This document shows, piece after piece, positions 37,787 to 49,618 of a stretch of 64,000 nucleotides of DNA. The stretch's first letter is position 1; every line of letters starts with the position of its first letter. The stretch lies in assembly GCF_026914265.1 (NCBI RefSeq), contig NC_069135.1:62424738-62488737 (forward strand). The letters are read 5' to 3'. The position numbers and the translations under genes were made by a program. The notes under the pieces were generated by a model. It ran no database searches, had not been told where the DNA came from, and was given only the letters and a program-made list of their open reading frames with translations. This stretch comes from Mya arenaria. Lineage: Eukaryota; Mollusca; Bivalvia; Myida; Myidae.

Positions 37787-39082
37787 TCATTCTTGGATAC
37801 GTTGAGCCGCCGGTTGCCGTCCATGACCAATTATCGTGGTCGAGATCGCACGAGAGGAAAGCGCCAGGCTGCTCAGACGCTTGCTTCTCCTTGATGTCCT
37901 CGATAATTCGGAAGTACGTGACTGGCGTGCGCGACCTTCATGTGCCTGAGACACCACGATGTTGTACACTTCAATCCTCATCTCATCAGCGCGTGAGCGG
38001 AGCGCGGGGCTGCATGGCGCCACGATTGACAGGAGGCACAGACGACTCTCTTCAAACCAGAAGGCGAACACCGCGCCGTGGACGGCAACGACTAGCAGAC
38101 GAGAACACAAAGCGCACGTTGCGAGAAACGCCCTGTCACTGAACAGTCCCCAGTGCGTGGAGAGGACAGAAAACAGGGCTCCCATGAGCAGTGTGGGGTA
38201 GAACAAAAACAGGGTCGCCGATACGCGCGTATCCATGACGTCATTCGCGTATGTCTGGGGAAGTCCCATACGAGTTATTCTACGAATATGTTTGCATTTG
38301 TTGTTAATCAGTTCATACACGACCTGTACAAAGCACGCAGTGGCAGACGAGCAAATTGCGATATGAGCGCCCAGAACCAGCAAGGTTTTGTTTACGAAGC
38401 ATGCGTCATAAATACCTGTCTTCAGGCAAACAACGAACCGGAACATGGCGTATATCATTACTTCCGTTATAAGAATTCCTACAGTCGCACCAGCGGTGAT
38501 ATTACCCTTGTTGCTACAGGCAATGTATTTTAGCGGAAGCTTGAGGGCGATCAAACGCTCGAAGGCTATCAGTAACGTGACTGTGTTCACGAAAAGTAGC
38601 CCAAGACCGCCGACATCCCTGAAGTAGCCGTTTTCCGACGCCAGCAGCCACGGCTCCAAGCCGCTTCCAGCGACGACCGCGACATCAATCCCTAAGAGCA
38701 CCCAGGCAAGTATCTTAAACGGTTCCGGAAGTTTGCTGGAGAATCGTAATGCACATAATGCCATGACGAGCACGACCAATAACAGTGCGCATATTATCAG
38801 TAACACCATCTGGTGGCTTCCGCTCATGGGAAATAGGACTTCAGCGTCGACGACCCCTGAGTCTTCATACGTCGGGATAACGTGTTGTCCATTGCTTGTC
38901 GAGCTTATGTTACTGGTATTCCCTGGTGTATCCGAAGCTGTAATTGAAAATTAACAGAAGTTTTGCAATTACATGTATAACACTCAAAGCGTATCACGTA
39001 TGTTTTTTTCGGTCATTTTGATTTGAAGAATGATTTCATCGCGCGTTAAATTCAGTATATAAGTAAATACATTCTTACCCAT
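37787..39082 (-). CDS. Seven-transmembrane receptor-like protein (intact copy)
   Basis: Two exons join in frame: 39082-39079 (ATG G) and 38937-37787, giving 384 residues. The N-terminus MASDTPGNTSNISSTSNG has two N-glycosylation sites (NTS, NIS) and no signal peptide. Hydrophobic segments follow: LLIICALLLVVLVMALC, FKILAWVLLGIDVAVVAG, LLFVNTVTLLIAF, GILITEVMIYAMF, LLVLGAHIAICSSATACF, ATLFLFYPTLLMGALF and LLVVAVHGAVFAFWF. ERL after segment 3 sits where class A GPCRs have DRY. The C-tail is Ser/Arg rich, as in arrestin-regulated receptors. Ligand and family are unknown; it resembles orphan invertebrate GPCRs. HSP70 lies upstream on the same strand. A broken paralogue is at 53196-54403. Confidence 0.72.
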
Positions 39083-40452
39083 GTCGTCTAACCGCACCGC
39101 TGGTCAAGCTCGTATTCCTTGTTTTATATATTATTTTCGCACAATGAAGCACGTGGCTTGTACAGGCGATTCTTGCTAAATACGTATTAGCAGTTTCCAC
39201 CTTTTACGTAGATACGTTCTAAATATACTGTTACAGCTATTCGCGACCTTTTTGTTTTTAAAAAGGGCACATTATAGGTAATCAATAGATAAATGTATTT
39301 TTAATGCATTATAATGCTTCAAAAATATAAGCCTATGTAAATGGGTTTTTCCAATTAATAGCAACGTGGTCACAAATACCCCAGTTCAGAAAGCGCCAAA
39401 ATATCGCTTATATGTTTATTCTTATCTATACAAAGGGTTTAATGAGAGTGAACTTTATACCGAATAGAATTTAACGAAAAAGCTAACTTGCCTTAAAAGA
39501 CGGCATTTTTTGAAGTTTACGTCCGAAATTGGTTAAAAAAACAACTAAACTTCCAATAACAATAACTAATATCTAAAGTGGATTTTTGGTCTTTTATTCG
39601 ATTTGTTTGTAATTGGGAAAAATTATCTTTTTAAACGAAACGAAAGTAGTATGGGTGACAAGACTTCGCACTAACTCGTTTTCGGATAAAAAAAGCAAGA
39701 TCAGTTGATTAACAAGGTCACCTGGACTTTCACTTATGTGATGGCATTTTGACATCTTAAAAACGCATTGTAAACATCCCGTGATAATGCCAATTACGTT
39801 ACGAAGAAGCCGTAATTAAGTGACCAACTGCATTGTTAACGCCAATGCAAGTTGTGGTCTTCAAAAACGCTATTTGAGCAAAAATGAACATTTACTGAAG
39901 GGTTCTAATTTATGGAATTTTAGTTTTAACACTCCAAAATGAATTGCCTCACTTAACTTCGTCATCAAAAAGTGCATTTTGCCAAAACATGGACAAACCT
40001 TAATTGCGTGTGTCTGGTTTACGACTAAGGTAGGTTATTGAATCGAAGTCCTGGGCTTGTACCAATTACATGTTTCAATAACTTATCTAGAAGATTCACA
40101 TAAGAAAAATATATAATTTTCAGGATTTATTTCCAACAATTTTAACAATTATATAAAAATGAACACATTGGATTTCCATAAAAAAATAACAATACATGAT
40201 ATTCTATGTACAGTATTAACAAAACTTTTTACAAGCAATGTTTGCAAAATCAATTAAAATATGAGCAAGTAATACTGATATGACTTTTTCAACGAATACA
40301 ATTGTTTTTATTATCACTTTCGATGAACAACCTTTAATGAAACATTCTCACAAAAAATACTTTATACTTGTTTACATTTCGTATACTGTACTATGGCTTA
40401 ATGTAAGCAATCAGCATACACGTAAGTTGCAGTCTTTCAGCTTGTTTAATAT
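39083..40452. other. Intergenic, 7TM 5' flank and HSP70 3' end
   Basis: No coding feature was found. AATAAA on the minus strand at 40136-40141 is the likely HSP70 polyadenylation signal, about 310 nt past the stop; the same signal is kept at 55154-55159 in the other copy. Short blocks near 39780-39840 (CCCGTGATAATGCCAATTAC) are conserved at 54820-54880. Confidence 0.6.
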
Positions 40453-42384
40453 CTAGTCCATCTCTTCCACAGTAGGTCCCTGGTATCCGCCGGCTGGTTG
40501 ACTTCCGGGGGTAGGACCACTTCCGGACGGTCTTGGCTTTTGGCCGCCATAGAGTTTCACCATTACAGGGGAGCACTGTTTCTGTAACTCGTCCAATCTG
40601 TGTTCAAACTCTTCCTTGTCCGCGAGTGAGTTACTGTCCATCCATTTCATACACTCGTCACACAGCCCGGTGACCTTGGTCTTGTCCTCAGCTGACACCT
40701 TACTCTCGTCCGCTTCTGAAACTGCCTGTTTTACACTGAACATGTAGTTTTCCAGTTTATTGCGAGCCTCAATTCTCTGGCGCTGTTTTTCATCTTCTTC
40801 TCTGTATTTTTCAGCGTCATTTACCATTCGTTCGATATCAGCTTTGGAGAGGCGACCGCTGTCGTTGGTGATTGTAATGTTGTTACGTTTCTTGGTGCTT
40901 TTGTCTTCAGCTGAAACGTTCATAATGCCGTTAGCGTCGATGTCGAACGTCACTTCAATTTGTGGGACGCCCCTTGGCGCGGGCGGGATACCAGTAAGGT
41001 CAAAGCGTCCGAGGAGGTTGTTGTCTTTCGTCATGGCTCGCTCTCCTTCGTAAACCTGGATGGTTACCGCCGGCTGATTGTCGGAGTACGTCGTGAACGT
41101 TTGTGTTGCTTTAGTCGGAATCTTGGTGTTCCGCTCGATTATTTTCGTCATGACGCCGCCGGCCGTTTCGATACCAAGGGAGAGTGGTGTCACGTCCACA
41201 AGAAGCACGTCCTTGATAGCGTCTGACTTGTCCCCGGACAAGATTGCAGCTTGGACGGCGGCACCATACGCGACTGCTTCGTCTGGGTTAATGGATTTGT
41301 TCAACTCCTTGCCGTTCATAAAGTCTTGCAGCAGCTTCTGTATCCTGGGGATGCGCGTAGACCCGCCGACAAGCACCACCTCGTGAATCTTGGATTTGTC
41401 GAGCTTGGCGTCTCGGAGCGCCTTCTCCACCGGTTCCATTGTTGAACGGAACAGGTCGGCACACAGCTCCTCAAACCGCGCACGTGAAATTTTGGTGTAG
41501 AAGTCAACCCCATCAAACAGGGAGTCAATCTCGATGCTGGCTTCTGTACTGCTGGAAAGTGTCCTCTTAGCGCGTTCACAGGCGGTTCTCAGACGGCGGA
41601 TGCTTCTGTTATTCTTGCTAATGTCCTTGCCGTTTTTCCGCTTGAACTCTTGTATGAAGTGGTTCACCATCCTGTTATCGAAGTCCTCGCCTCCCAGATG
41701 TGTATCGCCGGCCGTTGATCGAACCTCGAACAGTGAACCCTCGTCGATGGTAAGAATGGAGACGTCAAACGTGCCACCACCGAGGTCAAAGATTAGCACG
41801 TTCTTTTCGCCGCCCAAGTTTTTATCAAGTCCGTACGCAAGAGCGGCGGCTGTAGGCTCATTGATAATTCTCATTACGTTGAGTCCCGCAATTGCACCTG
41901 CGTCTTTAGTGGCTCGTCTTTGTGCATCGTTGAAATACGCTGGAACTGTGACGACGGCGTTCGTCACCTTTTTACCAAGGTATGCTTCCGCAGTCTCCCT
42001 CATCTTAGTAAGCACCATCGAGCTAATTTCTTCAGGCGCGAACGTTTTCTGCTCCCCTTTAAACTCGGCCTGGATTTTTGGTTTGCCTCCAGCGTTGATG
42101 ACTTTGAACGGCCAGTGCTTCATGTCACTTTGCACACATGAGTCGGTGAAATCCCGGCCGATCAAGCGCTTTGCATCGAAGATCGTGTTCTGCGGGTTCA
42201 TGGCCGCCTGGTTTTTGGCGGCGTCCCCGATCAGCCGCTCGGAGTCCGTAAATGCAACATAGCTGGGCGTCGTCCGATTACCCTGATCGTTGGCGATGAT
42301 CTCCACTTTCCCGTGCTGGAACACACCAACGCACGAGTAAGTCGTGCCCAAGTCAATTCCGATTGCTTGACCATTTGCACTCAT
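40453..42384 (-). CDS. Inducible cytosolic HSP70, copy A (643 aa, intronless)
   Basis: An ATP-dependent chaperone of the HSPA family. Signatures are present: IDLGTTYS (residues 10-17), [14 protein letters not shown] (~198), [14 protein letters not shown] (~335). The ATPase domain spans about 1-385, followed by the linker [12 protein letters not shown], the substrate-binding domain and the lid. Length matches cytosolic HSP70. The C-terminus ends GPTVEEMD rather than the family's EEVD, the motif read by TPR co-chaperones such as HOP and CHIP. The GGMP repeats of constitutive HSC70 are absent. No intron, a heat-shock element and a TATA box point to stress-induced expression. It is head-to-head with the DDX20 exon 1 copy. 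Ten residues differ from copy B. Confidence 0.96.
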   Translation of the reverse strand: MSANGQAIGIDLGTTYSCVGVFQHGKVEIIANDQGNRTTPSYVAFTDSERLIGDAAKNQAAMNPQNTIFDAKRLIGRDFTDSCVQSDMKHWPFKVINAGGKPKIQAEFKGEQKTFAPEEISSMVLTKMRETAEAYLGKKVTNAVVTVPAYFNDAQRRATKDAGAIAGLNVMRIINEPTAAALAYGLDKNLGGEKNVLIFDLGGGTFDVSILTIDEGSLFEVRSTAGDTHLGGEDFDNRMVNHFIQEFKRKNGKDISKNNRSIRRLRTACERAKRTLSSSTEASIEIDSLFDGVDFYTKISRARFEELCADLFRSTMEPVEKALRDAKLDKSKIHEVVLVGGSTRIPRIQKLLQDFMNGKELNKSINPDEAVAYGAAVQAAILSGDKSDAIKDVLLVDVTPLSLGIETAGGVMTKIIERNTKIPTKATQTFTTYSDNQPAVTIQVYEGERAMTKDNNLLGRFDLTGIPPAPRGVPQIEVTFDIDANGIMNVSAEDKSTKKRNNITITNDSGRLSKADIERMVNDAEKYREEDEKQRQRIEARNKLENYMFSVKQAVSEADESKVSAEDKTKVTGLCDECMKWMDSNSLADKEEFEHRLDELQKQCSPVMVKLYGGQKPRPSGSGPTPGSQPAGGYQGPTVEEMD

Positions 42385-42546
42385 TTTTCCTCTTGTTTAG
42401 TTTTTTGTCGATATGTATTTGATAAAATAGTCAGTAACTTTTTTAAAAGTATATAAGTAACGATTAGAAGTTTCCTGGTTTTATTCTATTTCGTCTTTCG
42501 TACTCTCTTAAATTTGTATTTATGCCGAGCTTCGGAGTCGCGCGGG

Positions 42547-42591
42547 CTTATATAGTCGAATAAGAAGTTTCTGCGCTTTTCAGGAAAGTTC
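42547..42591 (-). promoter_or_regulatory. HSP70 copy A promoter: TATA box and heat-shock element
   Basis: On the minus strand TATATAAG lies at 42554-42547, about 165 bp before the ATG. Just upstream, 42579-42591 reads TTCAGGAAAGTTC, a perfect three-unit heat-shock element (TTCnnGAAnnTTC) for HSF1. A further AGAATATTCC lies near 42630. Confidence 0.85.
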
Positions 42592-42992
42592 GTTCTAAAA
42601 ATAACACTCCTTCTCGCACATGTAGGAATATTCTAGATCAAAGGGAGGTAACTGTGACAGCAATTGCTGCTATAAATTCAATTGAGATCAATTGAACTGA
42701 TCCTTTGAGTGAATATTTCTGGAAATAATTAATACAAAATTATAGTATTTCTTTGTTTATTACAAAACACATACAATAAAGACAAATATAGATCAGTATA
42801 TCAATATAATTCAGCAATACTATTTTATCACTACGGTAGCTTGTTATATAAAAGCCAATCAAACTCGTTGTTACAAATATACGTTTGGCACATGAATCAA
42901 AATGGAGGACAAAAAGAGATCCCCCATGTGAAATGTCTTTGTAGCTTAATTGTTCTCGCGACATCAAGTGGCAGTCACAATAATAAGCAATA

Positions 42993-43148
42993 ATGGCAAA
43001 TGCTGCTCATAAATTTCAGGAAAAAGGCAGAACTGGTGATGTTATATTGTCAGAAGCACTAACATTTGATGGTTCATTTTTGTCTAGAAAACAAGTTCTG
43101 AATGGATTGAAAACGTATGCACCGATCCAGTTGAATGACAGGGGATAG
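42993..43148 (+). pseudogene. Broken DDX20 exon 1 (left duplication copy)
   Basis: The start ([20 protein letters not shown]) parallels the intact exon at 58015, and the TAG|GTAAGATT donor is kept. Relative to that exon it has one extra codon after the LS and loses the NSGFERPSP and AIPLGR parts, ending at a TAG on the exon border. No second exon follows before the duplication junction, so it cannot encode DDX20. Confidence 0.88.
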
Positions 43149-43191
43149 GTAAGATTAAATTAAAAGACTAGTTAAGTTTATAAGAAATCCC

Positions 43192-43945
43192 TAGTCCAAA
43201 TAATTGTATCATGTATGTTGACCGATTTTTTTTTACGCTTTTTGATATAGCAAATCCTTCAGTAGTCCAAATAATTGTACGTTTACGGATTTTTTTACTT
43301 TTTTTGATATGGCAAATCCTTCACATACAAATTGTTTAGTATCAAAAGTGGGTAGTTATTCCGATCAGATATCGGGTTAAAACATTTAATATCTAAAAAT
43401 TATCATAAAAACGAGATATTACCAGATTATGTTATATTATATACCTTCCATCCATAAAAATGTCATATCCTACGAATAATTATGAGTTTGACGTGTTTTT
43501 TTTTCATTTCTTGCTGTCAAAACATAGCGATATATACATGAAGGGCACCTGCAAGGCTTCAGGGCACAATTTTTAAACAATCGGAATATTTCGGCCATGG
43601 CCGAGTTGTTACGATTGTATTTACGAGGTGTATCTCGAAGCTCCCGGTGGCCGGGTTATTACGATTGGGTCGAGTTGTTCCGCTTGGCATAATTGTTGTC
43701 TGTGTCAGTCAACTTTCGTTTTATTGGAAAGGTAAATAATGTGTTTTATGCTTGGTTTGTGCAAAATAACTTTTCACTTACATGGTAAAATATGAATATA
43801 AACCTTTATGATCAATTTAAACCATAAAATACTTCACTTAAAACAATTTCAATATTTTTCAAAACACCCCCGGGTTTTGCACAAACCCGCTTAGACGTTT
43901 GGGATTGGAAGAATCCCGTATAACACGTCTATAATTTTAGACTAG
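43192..43945 (-). mobile_element. MITE-like element (inverse of 58297-58991)
   Basis: The sequence is the reverse complement of 58297-58991, with ends resembling AGTCCAAATAAT and ATTATTTTAGACTA. The first ~65 bp are doubled (43192-43258 and 43259 on). It contains an ATTTCGGCCATGGCCGA palindrome. The two paralogous introns carry it in opposite orientation. Confidence 0.6.
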
Positions 43946-46395
43946 GTCGAGTTGTTCCGCTTGGCATAGTTGTTGTCTGTGTCAGTCAACTTTTGTTTTA
44001 TTGGAAAGGTAAATAATGTGTTTTATGCTTGTTTTGTGCAAAATAACTTTTCACTTACATGGTAAATTATGAATATAAACCTTTATGATCAATTTAAACC
44101 ATAAAATACTTCACTTAATACAATTTCAATATTTTTCAAAACACCCCCGGGTTTTGCACAAACCCGCTTAGATGTTTGGGATTGGAAGAATCCCTTATAA
44201 CACGTCTATAATTATGCCCCCCTTCGAAGAAGAGGGGTATATTGCTTTGCACAGGCATGTCGGTATGTCGGTCGGTCGGTCGGTCCGTCGGTAGACCAAA
44301 GCTTGTCTGAGTGAAAACTCAACAATCCCTGGACATATGGTCATCAAACTTCACATGAAGGTTGGGGCTGACCAGTAGATGACCCCTATTGATTTTGGGG
44401 GTCATCAGGTCAAAGGTCAAGGTCACAGTGACCTTTAATGGTAAAAAAATTTTAAAGCTTGTCCGAGTGATAACTCAACAATGCCTGCACCCATGGCCCT
44501 CAAACTTGACATGGAGGTTGGGCCTGACCAGTAGTTGACCCCTATTGTTTTTGGGGGTCATCAGGCCAAAGGTCAAGGTCACAGTGACCTTGAATGGTAA
44601 AAGGTTGTTCATGTGATAACGTGACAATGCCTGCACCCATGGCCCTCAAACTTGACATGGAGGTTGGGCCAGACAAGTAGTTGACCCCTATTGTTTTTGG
44701 GGGTCATCAGGCCAAAGGCCAAGGTCACAGTGACCTTGAATGGTAAAAGGTTGTCCGAGTGATAACGTGACAATGCCTGCACCCATGGCCCTCAAACTTG
44801 ACTTGGAGGTTGGGCCTGACCAGTAGTTGACCCCTATTGTTTTTGGGGGTCATTAGGCCAAAGATCAAGGTCACAGTGACCTTGAATGGTAAAAGGTTGT
44901 CCGAGTGATAACGTGACAATGCCTGCACCCATGGCCCTCAAACTTGACTTGGAGGTTGGGCCTGACCAGTAGCTGACCCCTATTGCTTTTTGGGCTCAAT
45001 GGGTCAAAGGTCAAGGTCACAGTGACCTTTAATGGTAAAAGGTTGTTCATGTGATAACTCAACAATGCCTGCACCCATGGCCCTCAAACTTGACTTGGAG
45101 GTTGGGCCTGACCAGTAGATGACCCCTATTGTTTTTGGGGGTCATTTGGCCAAAGGTCAAGGTCACAGTGACCTTGAATGGTAAAAGGTTGTCCGATTGA
45201 TAACTCAACAATGCCTGCACCCATGGCCCTCAAATTTGATTTGGAGAATTGGCCTGACCAGGAGATGACCCCTATGGTTTTTGGGGGTCATCTGGCCAAA
45301 GGTCAAGGTCACAGTGACCTGGAATGGTAAAAGGTTGTCCGAGTGATAACTCAACAATGCCTGCACCCATGGCCCTCAAACTTGATTTGGAGATTGAGCC
45401 TGGCCAGAAGATTGTCCCTATTAATTTTAGTGGTCATTGGGCCAAAGGTCAAGGTCACAGTGACCTTGAATGATAAAAGGTTGTCCAAGTGATAACTCAA
45501 CAATGCCTGCACCCATGGCCCTCAAACTTGACATGGAGGTTGGGCCTGACCAGTAGATGACCCCTATTGATTTTAGGGGTCAAAGGTCAAGGTCACAGTG
45601 ACCTTGAAAGCAAACTCGACAATTCTTGGACCTATGGTCATCAAACTTGACATGAAGGTTGGGCCTGCCCAGTAGATGACCCCTATCGACTTCGGGGGTC
45701 ATCAGGCCAAGGTCAATGTCACAGTAACCTTTAACGCAAAAAAGTTAACAAATCTTCCCCCACTGATTTCTCAACAATGCCTGAACCTATGATCATTAAA
45801 CTTGACATGGATGTTAAGCCTGACCAGTAGATCACCCTTATTGATTTTAGGATTCATAGAGCCAAAGGTCAAGGTCACAGTGATTTTGAATGGTAAAAGG
45901 TTGTCAGAGTGATAACTCAACAATGCCTGAACCCATGGCCTTCAAACTTGACTTGGAGTTGCATCTGACTTGTAGATGACCCCTTATGATTCAAGGGGTC
46001 ATCAGGTCAAAGGTCAAGGTCACAGTGACCTTGAACGAAAAAAACTTGTCTTGTGATAACTTGACAATGCCTGCACCCATGGCCCTCAAACTTGACATTT
46101 AGGTTTCTGGTGACCAGCTGATGACTCTGGATTTTGAGTTCATAGAGTCAAAGGTCATGACGGTCATAACACACTTTATCCTCACACTTTAATGGTCATA
46201 ATCTATAAACAGCAACAAATCAGCTGTCATTTCGGTCCATGCATATTTCATTCAATTGTCCATTTAATCCTGACAACATGGCGCTCAGGGGGGGCATAAT
46301 GTTTGACAAACATCTCTTGTTTTAGACTAGGTCGAGTTGTTCCGCTTGGCATAGTTGTTGTCTGTGTCAGTCAACTTTCGTTTTATTGGAAAGGC
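43668..46395. repeat. 276-bp tandem duplication interrupted by a pearl-like element
   Basis: GGTCGAGTTGTTCCGCTTGG starts units at about 43669, 43946 and 46330; the last is only about 70 bp long. The second unit is split at 44213/46320 by the element. The intact first unit (TCTATAATTTTAGACTAGG) gives the empty site. Confidence 0.85.
44214..46319 (+). mobile_element. Pearl-like/HINE element with 146-bp core and consensus ERE palindromes
   Basis: The 5' end ATGCCCCCCTTCGAAGAAGA can fold back on GAGGGG; then GTCGGTCGGTCGGTCC, then core units with CCTGACCAGTAGATGACCCC. AGGTCACAGTGACCT occurs perfectly at 44420, 44576, 44722, 44868, 45014, 45160, 45306, 45452, 45590 and 46017; seven consecutive intervals run at 146 bp except the first (156) and those after 45452. 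The 3' end is a TGTTTGACAAACA hairpin plus CTCTTGTTTT. Boundaries are set by the empty site in the neighbouring 276-bp unit; no duplicated target beyond T residues is seen. No ORF. Confidence 0.85.
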
Positions 46396-46779
46396 ATTTT
46401 GTTACTCATCGATTTTTAAAACAATTGCGTTTCTATGATTTTAATCACTCACTTATTTATGCAAATACGCACCTTGTCTGTAACTCTGATGTACTTAACT
46501 TGCATATAAACAGACACTAATATGCTGATACTTATTTTGTCAGAATTTTGTATGATCTTATAAGCTTAAAATCAAATTTCAATTGAGTTTTAAACGCTAT
46601 TTGGCAAAATTGTCTTTCACAAGTTTAAGAACTAATTTACAATGGAGCTCTAATTAAAACTTTTGATGATGTTTTATTATTAATACAAGAATTTTGTTCA
46701 CAATTATTTATTGTCCAGCCCTCTAAAACGTGAATGAGGTGCTTTAAACCCAATGTCAAATGAGAAAATATTGATTTTT

Positions 46780-47396
46780 AGCTCGACTATTCGAAGAATA
46801 CGGAGAGCTATACTACTCACCCAAGCGTCCGCGTTGGCGTCCCACCTTGGTTAAGGTTTTGTGTGCAAACACACATAGGTAAATATCTCAGCAACTACTT
46901 GAGGTATTGCATTGATACTTTAAACAATGGTACTCAACCATCTAACCTACTTAATTAACCAAGTGAGATAACTCTAGTTTGCATTTAATGCAAATTATAG
47001 GCCTTTTTTATTTGACTTAGAAATTCTGGTTAAGGTTTTGCGTGCAAGCACACATGCATGTAGGTTAATATCTCAGCAACTACTTGATGTATTGCATTGA
47101 GACTTCATACAATGGTACTCAACCATCCAACCTAATTAAATTAACCAAGTTAGATAAATCTAGTTTGCATTTAATGCAAAATAATTGCACTTTATATTAT
47201 TCGACTTAGAAATTCTGGTTAAGGTTTTGCGTGCAAGCACACATAGGTTAATATCTCAGCACATCATGTGTTGCATTGAAATCTTATCTAACAGTGATCC
47301 ATGCATGTTTTGCCAAAACTTTTCAATCCTTACACTAAAAAGCGGCAGAACAGTCGAGCGCGCTGTCACTTTGACAGCTCTTGTTTGTAATGTTCT
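46780..47396 (+). mobile_element. Pearl-like/HINE element without microsatellite
   Basis: A 5' palindrome AGCTCGACTATTCGAAGAAT continues to GGAGAGCT. Three ~180-bp units (GGTTAAGGTTTTGCGTGCAA) follow. The 3' end is hairpin GCTGTCACTTTGACAGC plus TCTTGTTT. The left duplication copy is empty here (33525-33540), which dates the insertion after the duplication. Confidence 0.8.
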
Positions 47397-47571
47397 CTGT
47401 TGTATGAACCCAGAAATTCGAAATATTTACAGAAACTGCAAACTGTTTATTTTTATTTTAGTTTTTACTTGGTTGCCATAAAATAACATGACTTTTCTAC
47501 ACTTAATACAACATATTATAATTGTTTCAAAAATTATCATTGTTTCAAATCAAATTTATCCACCAATAATG

Positions 47572-47960
47572 CACAACCCTCCCTCCCCCCCTCTCCCCCA
47601 CCCCAAGGTCCGGGGGGATGGTGGGGAAAATTAAACGTGTTTTACCTTCCAGATGGCGCCTGAAGTTCTGTGCAAAAGAGGTACTTTGTTTTCATGCCAA
47701 AAATAGCGGGGAATTGGCCGTGTTTTTGTGCTGGGAAATGTCCGTTCTACTAACAGCATTTGTTCGAGTTTTAGCCAAGCTTTTTCAGAAGTTGAGGTCT
47801 CTCGAGATATTTGAAAAAGTTGGCGCCTCATCCTGATTTTCTCCCAGTTCGAAAAAGTCAGTTTCAAATAACAGGATGACCCCCGGATGCACATGCCTTT
47901 GGCTGGCATTTTACCAGCAGTTTGTTGAAGCAGTGCCAGGATTTTACCTGGGTTTGGCTG
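47572..47960. other. Insertion of unknown kind, starting with a C-rich tract
   Basis: The left block has nothing corresponding (compare 33710-33760). The C-rich start with AAGGTCCGGGG resembles the MITE at 5673-5967, but no matching right end was found. ORFs on both strands have no recognisable domain. Confidence 0.45.
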
Positions 47961-47984
47961 TACTTGAGTGTAAAAAAATTCACA

Positions 47985-49275
47985 CACAGATGAGAAATAG
48001 TGATGATTAACCTTTCTACATTCTTTTGCATTCTAGATTGAGGGGTTTGTTGCCCCAACCTGCTCATAGATGACAGCCATATAGCATAGTCATAATAAAA
48101 GTTCTTTCTATTCAGTGTTAAAAATTGCACAAAAATGATGAGAAATAGTGATTTTTAACCTTTTCACAATGTTTTTCAGGTAGATGGGATGGTGAGAAAG
48201 AATTTTAATACTTACAGAAGACAGATACAGCATAGTCATCATAATGGGTCATTCTACTTAAAGTGAAAAAATTTCGACCCAAATATGATGAGAAATAGTG
48301 ATGTTTAACCTTTTTACAATGTTGTTCAGGAAGATGGAATGGTGAGGAAGAAGAGTTTTATTACTGACAGAAGACAGATACAGCATAGTCATCATTATGG
48401 GTCCATCCTACTTTAGCGAAGAAAAAAATATACCAAAATATGATGTGAACTAGTGCTGTTTAACCTTTTTACATTGTTTTTCAGGCAGATGGGATTGTGA
48501 TAAAGGAAGGTTTTATTGCCCCACCATGCTCACAGAAGAGAGACGGGGCACAGTCAAATGTATTGATCTCTCTCCCCGAGTGATTAAGGCATAACCATCA
48601 ATTGATTCGAAATTGTGATGTTTAAGCTTTTAATCTGTTTTTTTTTTCATACAGATGTGATGATCAGAGATGGTGCGGTTTATAGCCCCATCCTGCTGAA
48701 TAAAGTTAGTCACAGACAGTAGTCAGCCAACAACGAAATGCTTCCGTGGCGTTGTATCCCTCCGTTGTAGTTCTTAAAAAATGTTTAGAACTCTCAACTT
48801 GCATAGCGTTTGATGATGTGTACATTGAATGTACTTTCAAGTTTACACATGATTTATATTAAATTTGACGACTAATGTGGTATTGAATGATATTTTGCAG
48901 AACCTCTTTCCTGGATGGATGGATTCAGAGATGACCCCATACTCAGAGATGGGGCCATGACTGTCACATGGACGTTTTAGATAATGACTGTAAAGAAATG
49001 ATGATAACAGAAAGACAAACAAATCTTGATATGGTTTTCTGGTGTTAAATCAACAGACAAACTTGTCAAAGTGTTCATAATTTGTGGATAAATAGTATCA
49101 GAGCTGAAATCTTTTCTGCAAGTTCATAATAGAGTTGTTAAATGGAGTAATTTTACATATAACAAAGAAGATAATTTCGTTTTGGACCAAGACCAACATC
49201 ATTACATGGCAGAATTGTTGGGTCTTTCGCCAGAAGATAAAGGATAAGCAAAAACTGGAAGAGAAATGATAATCA
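47985..49275 (+). pseudogene. FBH1 terminal exon remnant with its acceptor array (right copy)
   Basis: Units beginning GATGAGAAATAGTGATG at 47985, 48138, 48288 and about 48442 mirror the left array. The exon counterpart starts near 48655 (GATGTGATGATCAGAGATGG), stops near 48720, and resumes at about 49186 (TACATGGCAGAATTGTTGGG ... GAAGAGAAATGA). About 460 bp interrupt it and the frame is not kept. There are no upstream FBH1 exons in this copy, so it is dead by position. Confidence 0.85.
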
Positions 49276-49618
49276 TCAACATGGCTGTTCAGCTGAAATC
49301 AAAACAAAGATGGAGTGGGACTGGTTAATGACTTTCTAAGTGTTATTAGTGTAGTTGACATCAAAGACTGTGCTGGTACATGTTCACTGTCATTTATAAT
49401 ATGAAAGTTCGTTCCTAACGAGAGTTCCTAATTCAGTGCATGTACATGTGTAACTATTATCTGTCATTCTCTGTGGTTTGGTGTTATTTATATGCCAAGC
49501 GGCATGGTGGATCATTTGAAAATTTTAATGTTTAAAGACCGACTGGTATGTTCAACTGATTTAAAATCAAACCTCATGGCTTTTAAGTTTTTATCCTAAC
49601 GATTTAGCGTGGAACTTG

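Larger units (their letters stand above)
33360..43150. repeat. Left copy of a tandem segmental duplication
   Basis: The block runs from the last FBH1 intron through FBH1 terminal exon, 7TM gene, HSP70 and DDX20 exon 1 into the DDX20 first intron. Its paralogue is 46600-58200. HSP70 copies are offset by 15,008 bp, DDX20 starts by 15,022, 7TM starts by 15,321 and FBH1 ends by about 14.1 kb; private insertions explain the differences. Confidence 0.92.

Noticed and set aside
38153-38533. Plus-strand ORFs over the 7TM gene
   Set aside because: They are antisense to an exon with clear membrane segments and matching splice signals.
41534-42262. 242-codon ORF on the plus strand across HSP70
   Set aside because: It is the antisense shadow of the HSP70 coding sequence; the same shadow appears in copy B.
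42993-43148. Alternative DDX20 first exon
   Set aside because: The frame is broken, the helicase Q-motif region is lost and it lies outside the linked gene, upstream of the duplication junction.
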